DNA from: Mactromeris polynyma
Lineage: Eukaryota; Mollusca; Bivalvia; Venerida; Mactridae
DNA: 64,000 nucleotides
NCBI GenBank assembly: GCA_032209605.1
Contig: JASFXZ010000045.1
Coordinates: 2,046,001-2,110,000 of the forward strand
Reading direction: 5' to 3'
The position numbers and the translations under genes are program-made. The notes under the pieces were generated by a model. The model was given only the letters and a program-made list of their open reading frames with translations, was not told where the DNA came from and made no database searches. Positions 39,395-51,800 of the stretch are shown one piece after another (position 1 is the stretch's first letter; each line of letters begins with the position of its first letter).

Positions 39395-39660
39395 TTCTGA
39401 TGTCCAAAAATACAAAAAATAAAATCACCAACACCCAAACTACAGTACAAAGTGACAGTGGCGTGGACAATTTGCGACTTGACTGTATAATTTTGTCCAG
39501 ACACGCAAATTCACGAGTTTTCTAATCCACACGTGATTGTTGGACACAGTTACGCTCCAATTGCTACATAATCCCATTGTTTGTTTACATTGTAGCCATG
39601 GAGTCAACGGGGCAGACCGAACCACAAGGAAATGCGCAGTTTACTTGATTATGTCAATTT
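39395..39660 (-). promoter_or_regulatory. putative 5' UTR exon and promoter of the four-module gene
   Basis: The coding ATG exon is preceded by an acceptor, so an upstream non-coding exon is needed. On the minus strand ATCAGAA|GTAAGTG at about 39394 is a strong donor, preceded by less AT-rich sequence up to about 39.66 kb. This is the best candidate for the first exon and start region. No transcription data are available. Confidence 0.35.
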
Positions 39661-39999
39661 TATTGATTTAAGTGGTCAGTTTACTTATAGCGTGATAAAT
39701 GATATAAATATCATGTAAATCGAATGTTGAGACTCGAAAATCATGTTTACCTTTTCTTCAACAAACCCTGACCTTGGATCGATAATTGTTCGGTCCGTGT
39801 TGTTTCGTACCGCAATAAAATCATGGTAAAATCAATATTAAATTTCTAGATCATGTACAATTCATGTTTTTTTTAATTTTCTTAAGTGAATCGTAATATA
39901 AAATATTATCTGTAAATTAAAGATAACTACTCACTAGTTGAAGCAGCTAATAACATAAGTTGGTTCGTACTCAAAATTTATCTTACCCGTAGATTCGGT

Positions 40000-40140
40000 A
40001 AATGGTCAACTCGTACCTTAGCTTAGTCAACCTTATTTTGGTCAACACGTAAACTTTCTTTGGTCAACGTAAACTTTCTTTGGTCAACTCGTACCTACCT
40101 AAGTCACCTCGTATCTGTTTTGATCAACTCGTACCCCTTA
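40000..40140. repeat. degenerate tandem repeat of GGTCAACTCGTACC
   Basis: About seven diverged units of a 22-29 bp motif, best form TTGGTCAACTCGTACCT. It lies between two divergent genes. Just downstream, TTTCCGATTATTCTATG occurs twice in tandem (about 40.55-40.59 kb). Confidence 0.75.
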
Positions 40141-40276
40141 TTTTGTTATTATAATTCAGCTGTAGCTCTATACTGGTTAATACATATATGTTAATTTTTT
40201 TTCAGATATCAGTTAGACTTGGAATGTTTTATTGTGAAAGTAGACGACTAGGAAAATGATTTACAACAATATTGCA

Positions 40277-40464
40277 ATAGATCCCACCTGATGTTAAAAT
40301 GTGCGTTTTACGGAATGGAAACAATTGATTTCTTTTAAATGAGTATAGATCTTCACACATTCTTTAATTATATTTAATTTAATGAATTGACAGAAAAAAT
40401 AATAAAGCAATTGTGTTCATTCCGTATTTTAAATAACGCACATTTTAACATCAGGTGGGACTAT
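40277..40464. mobile_element. palindromic MITE
   Basis: A foldback of about 188 bp. The arms share TCCCACCTGATGTTAAAATG followed by TGCGTT, and further in CGGAATG and ACAATTG blocks, in inverted orientation. The ends read ATAG(A)TCCCACC and GGTGGGACTAT, suggesting a TA-type target. Non-coding. Confidence 0.8.
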
Positions 40465-40629
40465 AACCGGACATTGCCGTATTACATAATATTTTAACAA
40501 AATAAACACTGTAATTTACTTAAAATATAATTGCCTTTCGATTTTTCGGTGCTTTCCGATTATTCTATGGTTTCCGATTATTCTATGCACCGGGTCAAAG
40601 GGGAACAACTCTAATGTTGTATATGCTTT

Positions 40630-40906
40630 TATTTATCGTCGCCACCGGTTTCCCACATGGGCGACGCCTCCGGAAGAATGTTAGTCATATTAGATTTGGA
40701 GGATAGTGCATGATACAGAAGATGCCCCAGTTCCAGAAGCACCCCTGGTTCTTTTACGTGCTCGATGTAAAGCATCATACACGGGACCTCGGTTTTTAAA
40801 GTCTCGTCCGAAAGACTGTTAGTACGGTCAGTGATGGAGCGGGGAATCGAACCAGCGATCCCTGGATTACAAGTCCAGCGTTTTACCACTGGACCACTGA
40901 TCCGCT
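40630..40906 (-). mobile_element. tRNA-derived SINE with Nin-type central domain
   Basis: The head (40906-40836, minus strand) resembles tRNA-Thr(UGU), with box A GTGGTCCAGTGGTAAAACGC, the anticodon arm CTGGACTTGTAATCCAG and box B GGTTCGATTCC. The T arm does not pair with its 3' strand, so it is not a working tRNA. It is followed by the conserved block TCTTTCGGACGAGACTTTAA, then CGAGGTCCCGTGTATGATGC. I recognise this block as the deeply conserved Nin domain of molluscan SINEs. The long open frame here is a SINE artefact. Confidence 0.75.
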
Positions 40907-42186
40907 ACAACTCCGGGAACAACTCGAATGCAATCGTTAACTTGTAATGGTCAAAGGGGAAACAACTCCAAAACGGGTACCATTAGCGTAAACAGTCAGC
41001 CGGGAGCCAGAATATTACTATTCATTCGTAACAACTCGGTGGTTATCCGACAAAGCTCACTTATTCCAATAATCGCCGAGAGATACCGAGTGTATTCTAG
41101 TTTGCAATCGGATCACCTCGGCTGGAGTTATTTCCCTTAGACCTTTGGAAAATTTGACTGCGGTCGAGTTGTTTCCCTTTGATCAATATTCCGTTAATCA
41201 TGACATCGTTCTGTCTCCAGAAAGGCATTGATCATGATCAATGTGGCAGTGCTATATAGTTTTTAAGGTTAAATGATTTAGAATTTGTACTGATTTTCTG
41301 TTCCGATGATCTAATTTCTTTAAAATGTGCGAATGTTAGAAACAGGGTCGAACTGGCCAGCACCGTTGACGACGATTCAATGGTTGTTTTAAATTGGTCA
41401 GACGAACATTCTTTTTTGTAACTCAGTCTCTGATTATCTGCTGGTTATCAAAACGTTGTTGGAAGGTTTATCGTATATCACTGTTCACGATAAGTCAAAT
41501 GTTTTCCTGTTTTCAAATAATTTGGACATTAATAAATAGCGTCTGCTTTATTAGTTTCGCGATGCGTCCTCGGTCATTTCGACCCACAAAACTAGTGGAT
41601 GACCTTATGTTGCATTCGAAACTAATTGATATATCATAGAACGCGCAAATGTCTCTTGCAGTTGAGGATGTAACTTTAATTGCCAAAATGTGCACATGTC
41701 GATAAATTTACCGAGCAAGATAACGATCGAGATAGGAAACGGATATGAATTATTGAACTTTCTTTAGATATCATTAAAATAGAACTTCTATGGCAATTCC
41801 AGGTAGACTTTAGTTTGAACTTGCTTTCATTTTAGTTATCCATGAGTTGTTTGATGCAGTTATTAGTTCTTCATGCAGTGAACATGGATTTAATTCTAGG
41901 GTATCACTTAACGATTGCCAAGCCGCCTATGAACCCATTTCCAACATTGTTTAGAAAGTCATAACTATCATTTTGACATATCTCTGTTATTTCGCAACAT
42001 ATAGAACATGAAACTATAACACAGACACACTCAGAACCTTGCCAAAGTGGCCCGAGCTAAAAGTCAAAATGAAAGTATGTCTTGTGTATGTTGACTGTTT
42101 GTTTCAGTCCTGCCACCTTTTGAATAAATTGTTTTATATTATTATATTGAAGTAAGGTAGTGATGTGTGGTAGTAGACTGTCTACT

Positions 42187-42255
42187 TCATGGTTGGCTCA
42201 AGAAATGTAGAGCACTGTATTAATGTTTAGGGGGTCATGGGTTTGAGCCCAACAT
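42187..42255 (+). mobile_element. tRNA-derived SINE relic
   Basis: A box A-like sequence (TTGGCTCAAGAAATGTAGAGC) minus one residue from the tRNA pattern is followed 26 bp later by a box B-like GGGTTTGAGCCC. The intervening arm does not fold like a tRNA. Confidence 0.45.
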
Positions 42256-42409
42256 CAGCTTAGAACTATAGTGGTGACGTTTGAGTTGATGGTCGCCTAC
42301 ACATCGTATTCACCACTGACGAGCAGTTATGGCTACCAAAAATGGCAAAGCGATGGTACATGGATAGCCCAATTAAGGTACAAATGTATTTCTTTTTAGC
42401 ATGTAATGT

Positions 42410-42485
42410 ACCATCCTCGGTACCCAGGCTATACATGTATAATATCATAATGTATGTTATGAATAGCCTGGGTACCGAGGATGGT
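42410..42485. repeat. perfect 23-bp inverted repeat (hairpin)
   Basis: Two exact 23-bp arms (42410-42432 and 42463-42485, containing CATCCTCGGTACCCAGGC and its inverse) enclose a 30-nt loop. The pairing stops abruptly on both sides. It lies about 410 bp upstream of the STKLD1 start. Confidence 0.95.
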
Positions 42486-42861
42486 AATGTACGTACTTGA
42501 TACTTTTTTTGCAATAAAAATTGTGTTATGGTCATTGATGTGATAAATTATAGCAACCTATGAACTTATGGAATGATAGATATATAAGTGTTAAAAGTGT
42601 CAGTATCAGTCCAGGATTCTATAACTTATTTATAGATGTAGGATCTACATGTCAGTATAAGTAAAGGGAATAGTGTATGCTGAAAGAAAATTAAATATAT
42701 GCGTGTGTATTTCATTTAGATATTTCTTCTACAGCGATTATCATTTTTGGACAAGCGTATTTATTTATCGGCTGACCGAGGCACCGAATTTATGTCTCAT
42801 AATTATCATGTTCGCGGGAAACCGGAATTCCGGAGTTCTGGGAATTAAACGAAACCAAAAT

Positions 42862-42873
42862 TGCGCATGCGCA
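42862..42873. promoter_or_regulatory. palindromic NRF1-type site
   Basis: TGCGCATGCGCA is a perfect match to the NRF1 consensus YGCGCAYGCGCR. It lies 25 bp before the STKLD1 ATG, in locally GC-richer sequence, consistent with a TATA-less core promoter or 5' UTR. Confidence 0.65.
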
Positions 42874-42898
42874 GTGAGGATGCTTGGTGTTGTCAAGC

Positions 42899-45800
42899 AT
42901 GGAGAATTATACGGTAAGTCTTCCGAAAATCTTGAATAACAATTTTATTTTAAATTGTCAAGTACTATTATGGACATGTTTGTATTGTTTTATGCTTGAT
43001 ATTGTTTCTCTAATTTTTCAGATTAAAGAGCAAATTGGACAAGGCGCACAAGCCACTGTTTACGTAGTCGAACGTCAACCAGATAAACAGAAGTTCGTCC
43101 TCAAAAAGGTGATCAGTAGTGTGGTTATTATGGCATATAAATTGCTTCTTTTTCTGCAAATCGTGTTATAGTTTGTATGCCCTTGATCAAATCTCATACC
43201 ATATGCTCAGACTGGTTGGATTGTCGGTCTTACAGTTAAAACATCCATTCATTAAAAAATTGTTCATATTTCTAATTAGAATTTAGAACTCTCACCTACG
43301 ACTCAAGCCATATTTATAGTTGTAACAGATTTAACACAAATCTTTCTTCAAGAAATTATAACCAATGTTGATGCAAAGTTATTACCTGTATTTCTTTAAG
43401 TAATAAGTATATATTTAAATCAGTATGTATTGGCGTAAAGTTCTATGTTAATCTTTCTAGGCACTTTGCTGCTAAATTGGCATATCACATATTCTTCAAA
43501 TCACCCAGGTATGCCTGTGATATATATATATTTCAATTTTTGTGTTTTTTAGTGCGAGTGTTTTGACGAAAGTGAGGCAAACAAGGCCTTCAATGAGGTT
43601 CGTTATCTTGCGCTGCATAGAATTTCTGAAAAGCGATTATATTTTATATATACCAGTGTTTATAATCTTTTTTTAAATGTTTTATGATATAAATACAATG
43701 AAATTCGTTGTTTTATATGTAATCATAAATGAACAAATACTCCACATACGTAAAATATAATCACTTTTCGGTGCTTTTCAGCAATTCTATGAACCTGTTA
43801 TCTTGCAATGAAACCTTTCAAAGTCTTCGTTTCCAAATGTTGTTAATTTGAATCATGTTGAGTATTTAAATAAAGTGATTGTTCATTTGTTTTATCTTAA
43901 TTTTGAGCAGGTGTAATTATGTTTCCTTTGCTATACAAATTGAAGATCAACATTTATTATTTTAAATGCTGTAAGATTTTTTCAACTCATCAGCATAATA
44001 TTCTTATGATTGCCAACCATACACAGGATGTAAGATTGTTTAGTTGGTCTAACAATTAGACACAATAAAATATAAAAATAATTTCCAAATAAAACACATT
44101 AAAGGTGCTGAACTCCAGATTGACGAGCGAGCAAAAAAAAAGAAAATTGTCAAACATTTACAAAATCTTGATATTGTAGCACGTAAAGCTCTAAAACATT
44201 CTTACTTTCATTCATCATTACTTGCGAAACATTGTCATAAAGCAGTTTTTCGTATTTTTCCATCGTAAATTTTACTAGGGTTAGTCTACCCAGTAAATCT
44301 AAAAATAGAACCGTAAACATTGAGGTCATGCGCATTCGGAACGTCTCTGTCATGTAAACAATTAATCAGCGCAAAGAAAAGAATAAATGCAGTAAACAAG
44401 GTAGCCATAAGTCACTTACTATTTATTTGCACGCAAAGAAAATAAATAATCCCTGAACAATTATCTCCTCGATGTCAGTAGTGGATCACGCCATTGTGTA
44501 TGTTTATATTGCAAATTGATCATGTGACTCGTGAGGCGCATGCTAGATGGGAACTCCGCGGTATTTTTAAACTGGAAAACCCCGATTGCTCGATATTACG
44601 ACGACGATTTAATTAGCCTAATTGCTTTAAATGATTCAAATATTCACCATATACAGCTTTTATTTACGTTTATGATGACAAGACTACACATATTTTGCGG
44701 AATTGAAAAATACGACGATTTGTTTTCAATCTGGAGTTTAGCACCTTTAAAGTAATGTCTCATCAGCGTAATATTCTTATGATGTTAGATTGTTTAGTTG
44801 GTCTAACAATAAAAATTGGAAATACGCTCAAAAGAAAACACATTAAAGTAATGTCTGTCAGGTTAAGTGATATTTTTGTTTCGCTTCAGGCCAGCGATCT
44901 GAAAGACTTGCAGCATGTTTATGTATCAGGATACAATGAATTCTTTGTCCTGTGGGAAAAGCAGGTATAGTTATAGCAGACCTCGAGATTTCAGTCCATT
45001 ATTACAATTTTGAAATTAACACATGAATGAAACTTACCCTTTCTTAGCTTCAGACTAAAATGTTTTGTAAAAATGCAGCTGATTAAAAAGTATGCTTATG
45101 ACGAAAAGACATTGGCTCAAATATCTTGAAACACATTATTTCACTCTATGACTGCAGAAGCTATCTCTTACAAATCTAGGGTTTGGCACAAATATATTGT
45201 AACATAGTAAAGAATGCAGTTACCATATTTTTTAATAAAATTCGATATATATAAGCTCACCTATCTTTATGATGATGACCTTTGTAATTGCTTGTATGTA
45301 AATGTTTGATGTACTGCTTTTGTGCCAGAAGTGCATTGCTCTTTTACAAAGTTTACTTGCAAAATCACCTAATAGTAATCCTCGCAGTTGTGAATTTAAT
45401 CATCTATCTTTTGCAGGATTCCTCCGTCTACATCTGTATATTGATGGATTATTTTTCAAAGGGAAACCTAGAGAATGTTCTATCAAAATATAGAGAGAAG
45501 AAAGAAGTGATTGATGAAGAGGTAACTAGTCGTCCTTTTGTCAATTAAGACTCCCAGTGTGCAATTTGCAACAGATTTTCCAACGCTGTTTTAACAATGC
45601 ACATATTCAGTAATCACAACTTTCATTTTGATCTGGCTTTTGTTCAAGGGATTCTAACCATCACTTTCTTGTTTTTCTACAAACAACTGAAAACCTTTCC
45701 CTCCTGAATCAACAGTTCATGGGTAATAAGTGCTACTGTCAAATCATCATGTTGATTGTACACTTTGCAAGGAGTTTAAATTTGCTACTATTGGTATTAT

Positions 45801-48800
45801 GCTACATCTTAAGGCTTCTGCCGTACAAAACATTTGTCTCCGCTAGTTGCTTTGCAGAAGCTGTAAGAATAGTATTGCACCTAATACTTGATACATTCAG
45901 TTTGCAGACTCTACAACTTGGTTGTGAATATTACTTTCAATATTCATAAATACATTATCAAAGTTTTAATCATATGATGTTTTTTTTTGTTTTCAGCAAA
46001 TTAAACAATGGCTAGGACAGGTATTGGAAGCTTTGATGTATGTACACAAAAAGAAAATAATTCACAGGTAAGATCTCCATTCCATGTAGCATTTGAAAGA
46101 TTAAATTGTGGCTAGTGGAGCATATATCGTATTGATGAATAAATATATTACAAAGGTTACCTCCCTTATCACACAGAGCACATTCGTGTATGTTTTCTGA
46201 GTATCCAGATATTTTGGCAAGACAAAAGGTTGACGAGCTAAAGCATGCAGTGAATTCTAGATAATTTCAAGCTCAATTTTACTTCTCACAGTTAATGATA
46301 CTTCAGCTTGTGGTTAACTTGAATATTATAATTCTTTAATTCATTACAGAGATATTCGTCCCAGCAACATATATGTACAGGAAGATGATACGTTAGCTAT
46401 TGGAGATTTTGGTGTTGATACAGTAATGGGAGATGCTGTTACATGTACCAGGGCTTCAGAAGGTAATAATCTACTCTATCACTCTTCTAGCTATTGAGGT
46501 ACTCGTAAAATCATGATGACAATTAAATGACTTTTTAAGACGTTGGCTCAATTTGAATTGACCTAGCTTTTGTGGTGAATTATCATTGCCTGTTTGGTTC
46601 ATTTATAAATTGTTTAAATATACAAAAAGTAACTGGCCATTATTGTCCTTTGTGTCATAAAATTTGATGTTAGTGGACATTTTGTGTCTTTTTTTGACAG
46701 TTGATATAAGCAATGTAGATTAGAATGCTTGTTTACATTAAATTTAGATATGAGAAGCCTTTTCTTTAAACTACAAAGTTCCCAAAATTGGAGTTAAAAG
46801 CGATTAAAGTTTTCCCAATTTGGCTAATGTTACGACGCAAATTTATCTAGGGTCTTTTTCCCAAAATGGATGGAAAAAGGCCTGAATTGGCTTGTGATTT
46901 TTCTTGCCAACCATGGGATCATAGTACTTTAACTTGATGTTCCTATAAGGATGCATGGGTGAATTCTTCCTGGTGCTTGTGAATGTTTAATCTTTTACTT
47001 AGTAAATGTCATTTCTTGAATATACAATATGTTTTAGTCATTAACTTACAAAAAATAAAATACCAATAATCATTTAATATATGTGTTATATCAGAAATTA
47101 TTTTGCAGGATTAAAAGGAGAATTTGTTAGGCCACCTAGATTTTCTTGTGGTAAAATATGGATTATAAAAATCCTAGATTTACATTGATTTTGTTTTAAT
47201 TCAGTTTATTTCCTTATTTCTAATACTAGTAATATCGCAGACATTTTGTTTATAAAGGAATTTTTTGCTTTGATTCTGTAATTTATAATCTTAGTGACAG
47301 TAAGGTGTGGGTCTTTTACCAAGCATGGGAGTATAACTAGATCCCAGCATGCAGTGTGTGTAGCGTTTTTAGATAATACATGCTTGGAGAAATTAACTCA
47401 GAATTTCATCAATAGAGTTCAAGAAATGGGTCTAAAAATAAAGAGGTCTGGTAAATAATTGGAATTACAATGATGGTGAGAGGGAACTCTCTTCACTTTC
47501 GTAAAGGTTGGTTGTCCTTACTGCAATAAAAAGGCTTAAGTTATAAAGTTACTCATTGTAAGTCCTCATTATGGTGTGATGGCGATGTGATGAACTTGTT
47601 GCAGTTGCAGAATGCAATCACTCAGACTAAGCATTCAGTTAGAAGCTAAAGGTAGAGCAAACAGGGAGACTTGGCTATACACAGTCCACTTTCAGCTGTG
47701 TGATTAATTTTCCATTTTGAACTTCACTTCCACATTTTGTTTCTACTTTTTTGTGGGTATGTCTGTGAGAACCCTCAAAGTTCATTCAAATTTTGACTTG
47801 CCAATATAAGGGTCTCGGTATTTTTTAGAAATATATTTGTATTCTTTATTTCATGTTTTAAGCTTTTGCTAGTAATTAGAGTACAGACTGCTAGTTTTAA
47901 TCTCTTTACTGGGTACATTTGTATCTATGTTCATAGATTAATTTGGATATTTGGGGTATCATTTATATTTCTCAACAAGAGAGCAAGTGAGAAAAGAGCT
48001 GTTATATTTCATCTTACTTGACCACATATGATTATAGTTTTGGGTAATTTTACCGTTTATAATTATAATTGCATGTTTTAATGTGCTATTTATTGTATTA
48101 ATGTTGCATGGATATTTAATGTACAAACTTATACTGTGATAGTATTGATTAATAGTAATAATTAAGTACTCATTGCTAACGATATAATTTCAAATACTTG
48201 TGGTTTACTTATAATCACTGATTTTCTGTAATTAATTAATTTATAAATCGGTATACAAATATTTGCATATTTGATAGATTGATACTCATAGTGTTCTTGA
48301 CTCAATAAATAAATGACTGAAAGCTGTATAAATTCCTGCTTAAATTATCTTTCAATATTCTACACAGCTATGAAACAATAATACAAATAGTTTGTAAAAC
48401 CTTTTTCTTGTGGAAACCATCTTGAAATTGAGACTAAGTCTGCAATTTATGTTTAAGGATAGTTATAGTCAATAAATATTTACATGTATTGATAATGTTC
48501 TAATGGTATATTATAACTGATATCTTATCATGCAATGTTAATGTTTAGATGAATTTATATTGGCATCTTCATTTGACCGACAGCTTACATTTTGGTCAGA
48601 GGTTGTACACTGATATTGTAGAGCACTATTTATACGTGTCGGTCTAATTTTTGCAGCAAATTCAATTCAAGGAGGTATAAAAATACCAACCATACCATGA
48701 AAATGTACATGTCCTTCACTTCTTGATACTTGAAAAAGGTGCAAAATGACCTATTTCATGAAATGGTTTTCTCACAAGTTCAAAGTGATCTACTATAGCC

Positions 48801-51800
48801 AATACGACGAGCTGTAGTTAATGGTCAACATCAGAAGCACAGCTCACCAATCAGCATGTGATAATGCATGTACATTTAAGCCTCTTAAAGACTTTCGTAA
48901 ATTAAGACCACTTCATTAGTAAGACCATATTTTCCTTGACCAGTTTTCAATTTTTCTTCAGTACATTAACTTGGTATAATATTACACCTACAAACCACAA
49001 ACTTGCTTTAGAACTAGTGATGGTCTTGTTTGTGACTTTTCATTGTATGTATAATTTTCTTGTTATTTTTAGCATCATTAAATTACATGGCGCCGGAAGT
49101 TGTTACATGCGGTTATACTGAAGCCAGTGATATATGGTCATTGGGTTGTGTTCTGTTTGAACTGGTCACAACTAATCTGTATAGTTCCCAGGATGCTGTG
49201 TCCAAACTACAAGAGATTAGAAAAGATCCTACAGTTCTTGATGAAGTCTTTGAGGAAGTGTCTAAGGTAGAATATGTTTTAAATAGTAATTACTGGGGTG
49301 TTTATGGTTGCCATATCTGTGAAATAGATTGGCAATGTACTATTATTTAAATTTAGATATTGGAAATTAAAAGTCATTACCCTGAGAGCAGCCATTTTGA
49401 TTCTATAGGCAACTGTAACTGTCTAAAACACGCAACAATGTGCATAGAGTCGATGACAACAATGGGGAAATAAATTAGGCATAATCTTTTGCTTCCTATT
49501 GCTTGGTAAGCAAGCAAGACTTCTTGAATTTTGTCAATATTTCAAAATCTGTAGCAATATCAGATCGTCTTGTTTGAATCGTTAACATATTGATATCATT
49601 TCTACAGAATACAACCCTAAAAACAGTCAAGTAGACCAGTACTTTAGTTTTAACAATAATGATGCCCATTTTAAAAGAAACATGTTACAGTTTGGTATCC
49701 TGGTCTCCAAACTTGGAAGAATTTACATAATTTGTGGATAGTCAATCAAACCAAAGGAGATTATATGAAAATCAGATTCAGACATATTAGCATCACTATC
49801 AATGGTGAGACATTTTACTAGAAATTAAATATTCACCTGTGAGAAATTTGAAAGGTTTTGTGATTCTGGTCCCAGATCATATTAATGGATGTAATTTATA
49901 TTTATTTCAGAATTTTTCTGACAGTTTGATTACTGTATTGTCCTGTATGTTGAAAGTGAATCATGCACAGAGAGCCTCTACTACGTAAGTATTGTATTCT
50001 TATATTGAAAAATAGAATAAATACTGTGTACTTTATTATACATCTTGTCATGGACTTTGCAGAAAGTTTATAGGAGACATTTCACAGTCAGTAATTAAGC
50101 CATTGCTTAAGATTTGTGATTGCTGAAGTAGCACACTTTTATGACACCTCATCCACATGCTCACCATGAAGGAAGTGTAAATTTGCATGGCATTATTCTT
50201 TGGGCAGTCCAATCATTGTAGAGTTAGGGGTTATCAATGATTTATTTCATTTGACAGAGTGATACTGCTTTGTCTCAAGTTTCACCGTTATTGTCCCAAG
50301 TTGTAGTTCAGAGTTTTGGGTCCTGTCCCCTGTCCTTCATATATATTGACCATTTGAAAGGGGTTTAAATAAAGTGGCACAAATGTTGCCCATAATGAGA
50401 TGACAAGCAGACTCAACTTTCGGCAATGTCTGCTCAAGGTTAAGGTCATTTAGTGAGGTCAAAGGTCAGACAGGCAGCAGTTCATATCATGTTTTATAGT
50501 GTTTTCATCTCTTGGCAACCATTTCAGTAGCCTATTGAACATGGAATATATAAAGACATGTGTTGAAATGAGTGACTCCACACAGCTAGAGAAGAGAAAG
50601 AGACTTAAGTCTGCTTCAACTGCGAAAACAGAAATAAGTAAGTACAATGACTTGAATGACTCAGCAATTTTGGATAAGCTTTGATTTTATTGGGAGTTTG
50701 TGCACGCTGAATTTATTGTGTTTATATTTTGCATGCTTAAAGATTTTCTTATGATGATTTTTGTGCTTTCAAAACATGAGACTTTTTGTATGCCTTAACA
50801 TGTGCTTATGTCGATTTTTATTGCACATGTTTAGTACTGTACACCCTGAGTACTGTCAGTGTCTACTTTTGGTGCCATTATTAGTGTTTGGTGCTAAACC
50901 ATTGAAACTTCTTCTGTACCAAACCTTGGTGACAACAGTTTAGCACCAAATCCACAAATTATAGTTCGAAAAATTGACTTTTCACCTCCAGTTCCTGCTT
51001 TTTCCAAATTATAATGTTACTTCATTTATTCTATGATGTTTGTTCTGACTGTAGGATATTTATCACCTATGTCATACATAGGCTTATATCTCTAACATTA
51101 ATACATAAATGCTTTTGTTAATATTGGCTGAATACGCACACTTGATATCAGTAATTTAGCTTTGCTTCCTAATTACTTCAAAATATTGAATACTACATAT
51201 GCTTGTTTATCTAACGACTTCTCAGATATTTTATGAATAGCCACAAATCTTTTGATAATAACTGGGTCATGACATAATTTAGACCCCAAATTGCTAACAT
51301 AATGTGTAACATGGGTAATTTGCACGTGGTATTGAGTTTATAAGACTGAGCTTGGAGACTAGTCTAAAAACTGAAACATCTGATTGGTTGTTTCTGGTTA
51401 CGGTTTCAAAATTGACCAATGGTGAAGCTGCATTGTCAGACTGGTCTCCAATCTCAAATTTGTAATCTTGGGTTCAGTGCAAGTTTCTGTACATGAACTG
51501 TAACTATATGTTTGCTTGCTAACATTATTTTTCTAGCTGTGAAAGAAGAAATAAGTAGATGTAAGTTTCATTTGTAACCTGATTAATTAGTATTAGTATT
51601 AGCTACAAGTTTATTTCTATAAAATGTCACTCTTACATGGTTGTCCCCCCTGATTGTGGCCTTGGTTATTCTAATATTTAATATTAATATTAGCTGCAAG
51701 TTTGTTCCTAATAAATGCTACTATCACATAATTATCTTGCCTAACATGTGCTCATATTTGTCCGATAAATTTGTTCCAGTATTAGTATCAGTATTTGCTG

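Noticed and set aside
40629..40889. 86-codon minus-strand open frame
   Set aside because: It is translation of the SINE (head and central domain), a known source of false gene calls.
40836..40906. tRNA-Thr(UGU) gene
   Set aside because: The anticodon arm is good, but the T arm does not pair with its 3' strand and the unit is fused to a SINE body.
44531..44755. 74-codon plus-strand open frame
   Set aside because: It lies entirely inside the TTAA-flanked MITE and runs into its terminal repeat. There is no transposase similarity.
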